A DNA stretch of 64,000 bases from an uncultured Bacteroides sp. (GTDB taxonomy: Bacteria > Bacteroidota > Bacteroidia > Bacteroidales > Bacteroidaceae): positions 1 to 64,000 of the forward strand of contig CALUJC010000010.1 of the NCBI GenBank assembly GCA_944320865.1. Reading direction: 5' to 3'. Under the pieces are notes generated by a model. It was not told the origin of the DNA and searched no databases. It worked only from the letters and a program-made list of their open reading frames with translations. Position numbers and translations under genes: made by a program. Shown here in pieces: positions 62,900 through 64,000 of this stretch (the stretch's first letter is position 1; each line of letters begins with the position of its first letter).

Positions 62900-63981
62900 T
62901 TTTCAATTAGTTTTTCTTTCAGTGCTCTTACGATTTCGTCCGGGTCGGGCACAATACCTCCCAAGCGTCCGAAGTGTTCCACTTTAACTTTCCCATTTAC
63001 TGCCAGTCGCACATCTTCTATCATTTGCCCGGCATTAAGTTCTGTTACCAACATTCCTTTTACCTTGTCCGCATAGGCTGCAATAGCTTTAGTGGGGAAA
63101 GGCCATAAGGTAATAGGACGCAGAATGCCGACTTTAATGCCTTCTTCGCGTGCCAGCTCCATAGCTTTTTGACCGATACGTGCCATAGAGCCAAAAGCAA
63201 TAATCAGATAATCGGCATCTTCGCAGTTTATTTCTTCAAAACGAACTTCATTTTCTTCTATCTTCCGGTATTTGGCTTGGAAACGCAGGTTGTTTATTTC
63301 CATGGCTTCCGGTTTCAATTCCAGGGATGTGATGATATTGGGCTTGCGATTATCGGCTTTGCCTGTGGTAGCCCAAGGGCATTGGGCGATGACTTCTTCG
63401 TCTGTACGGCGAGGTTTTTGTGGGGGAAGTACAACTTTCTCCATCATTTGCCCGATGACCCCGTCGGCAAGGATAATGGCGGGATTGCGATATTTGAATG
63501 CCAATTCAAAAGCAAGCCCCACAAAATCTGCCATTTCCTGTACCGATGCCGGTGCCAAAGCTATCAGTCGATAATCGCCATGACCGCCACCTTTTACAGT
63601 CTGGAAATAATCAGCTTGACTGGGTTGTATGGTACCGAGTCCTGGCCCTCCACGCATTACGTTTACAATAAGGCAGGGTAATTCGGCACCTGCCAAATAC
63701 GAGATGCCTTCTTGTTTCAGGCTAACTCCAGGGCTTGAGGAAGAGGTCATCACCATTTTTCCGCTTCCTGCACCTCCATATACCATGTTGATAGCTGCTA
63801 CTTCACTTTCCGCTTGCAGCACTACCATACCTGTGGTTTCCCACGGCTTTAGTTCGGCAAGGGTTTCCAATACTTCTGACTGAGGGGTGATAGGGTAGCC
63901 GAAGTATCCGTCAGCACCACAGCGTATTGCTGCATGGGCGATGGCTTCGTTCCCTTTCATTAATACAACTTCTTCTGCCAT
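62896..63981 (-). CDS. vorB: 2-oxoacid:ferredoxin oxidoreductase alpha subunit (VorB type)
   Basis: 361 residues. MKGNEAIAHAAIRCGADGYFGYPITPQSEVLETL, VLQAESEVAAINMVYGGAGSGKMVMTSSSSPGVSLKQEGISYLAG and the C-terminal LRPITLWPFP and LVTELNAGQMIEDVRLAV segments are those of the VorB/KorA alpha subunit. It binds the pyrophosphate end of the cofactor and CoA. In Bacteroides this protein is usually called 3-methyl-2-oxobutanoate dehydrogenase subunit VorB. A small ferredoxin subunit gene is usually just upstream and would lie beyond the window end, which I cannot see. Confidence 0.93.
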   Translation of the reverse strand: MAEEVVLMKGNEAIAHAAIRCGADGYFGYPITPQSEVLETLAELKPWETTGMVVLQAESEVAAINMVYGGAGSGKMVMTSSSSPGVSLKQEGISYLAGAELPCLIVNVMRGGPGLGTIQPSQADYFQTVKGGGHGDYRLIALAPASVQEMADFVGLAFELAFKYRNPAIILADGVIGQMMEKVVLPPQKPRRTDEEVIAQCPWATTGKADNRKPNIITSLELKPEAMEINNLRFQAKYRKIEENEVRFEEINCEDADYLIIAFGSMARIGQKAMELAREEGIKVGILRPITLWPFPTKAIAAYADKVKGMLVTELNAGQMIEDVRLAVNGKVKVEHFGRLGGIVPDPDEIVRALKEKLIEK

Positions 63982-64000
63982 ATTTATTAGGGTTTTATTC

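Overview
The window looks like a chromosomal segment of a Bacteroides-type (Bacteroidales) bacterium. The evidence is the gene content (SusD-family protein, PPi-dependent phosphofructokinase, Bacteroidetes putative porin, DUF4105, DUF5606 and DUF6340-type proteins, a 1111-residue SecA) and upstream regions carrying the Bacteroides promoter pattern (TTTG, about 20 bases, TAnnTTTG) rather than -35/-10 boxes. No rRNA, tRNA, CRISPR array, phage or complete insertion sequence was seen. Species cannot be assigned from this sequence alone.

Layout. 0-10.6 kb: an Lrp/AsnC regulator, then a long minus-strand run: folA, thyA, a secreted phospholipase-D-type protein, a nucleotide-sugar epimerase, and a membrane glycosylation trio (ArnT-like GT-C enzyme, GT2 enzyme, duplicated LAB_N membrane protein), preceded by a DUF6249 / ECF sigma / DUF5056-like operon. 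9.7-16.2 kb: an AraC-type regulator divergent from a three-gene RND efflux operon. 16.3-24.7 kb: an extended RluA pseudouridine synthase with a coupled 43-residue leader gene, a TonB receptor, clpB with a repeated palindromic operator candidate, a conserved hypothetical gene and a LysR regulator. 25-26.7 kb: a GNAT enzyme and a YeiH-type exporter. 27.2-32.2 kb: an AT-richer remnant of a polysaccharide utilisation locus (5'-truncated susD and two glycoside hydrolases). 32.8-46 kb: core metabolism and envelope genes (pfp, GH25 lysozyme, prmA, FadL-type protein, radical SAM, flavodiiron protein, nagB, nnrDE, lipoprotein). 46-64 kb: secA, a phosphatase-like pseudoenzyme coupled to DUF4105, SDR, yjbQ, MaoC, coaE, DUF5606, nadE, a solute-binding protein, a porin and a 2-oxoacid:ferredoxin oxidoreductase operon containing a 57-residue membrane protein.

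The most unusual aspect lies between the genes. Several intergenic regions are built from locus-specific short-period repeats that start at or within a few bases of a stop codon: heptamers or octamers arranged as opposed arrays (large hairpins) after thyA, the PLD gene, the 200-aa hypothetical gene and the LysR gene, and 22-24 bp tandem arrays after the LAB_N, AraC, nagB and korC-type genes. The AraC and nagB arrays share one 22-bp consensus in the same orientation relative to the gene. Separately, four intergenic blocks share 13-bp inverted boundary sequences (AAATGRNAATTTA type) around different interiors, which suggests a family of boundary-conserved, interior-variable elements. A 182-bp MITE-like element with an apparent TAA duplication and a 125-bp dispersed repeat pair complete the repeat content.
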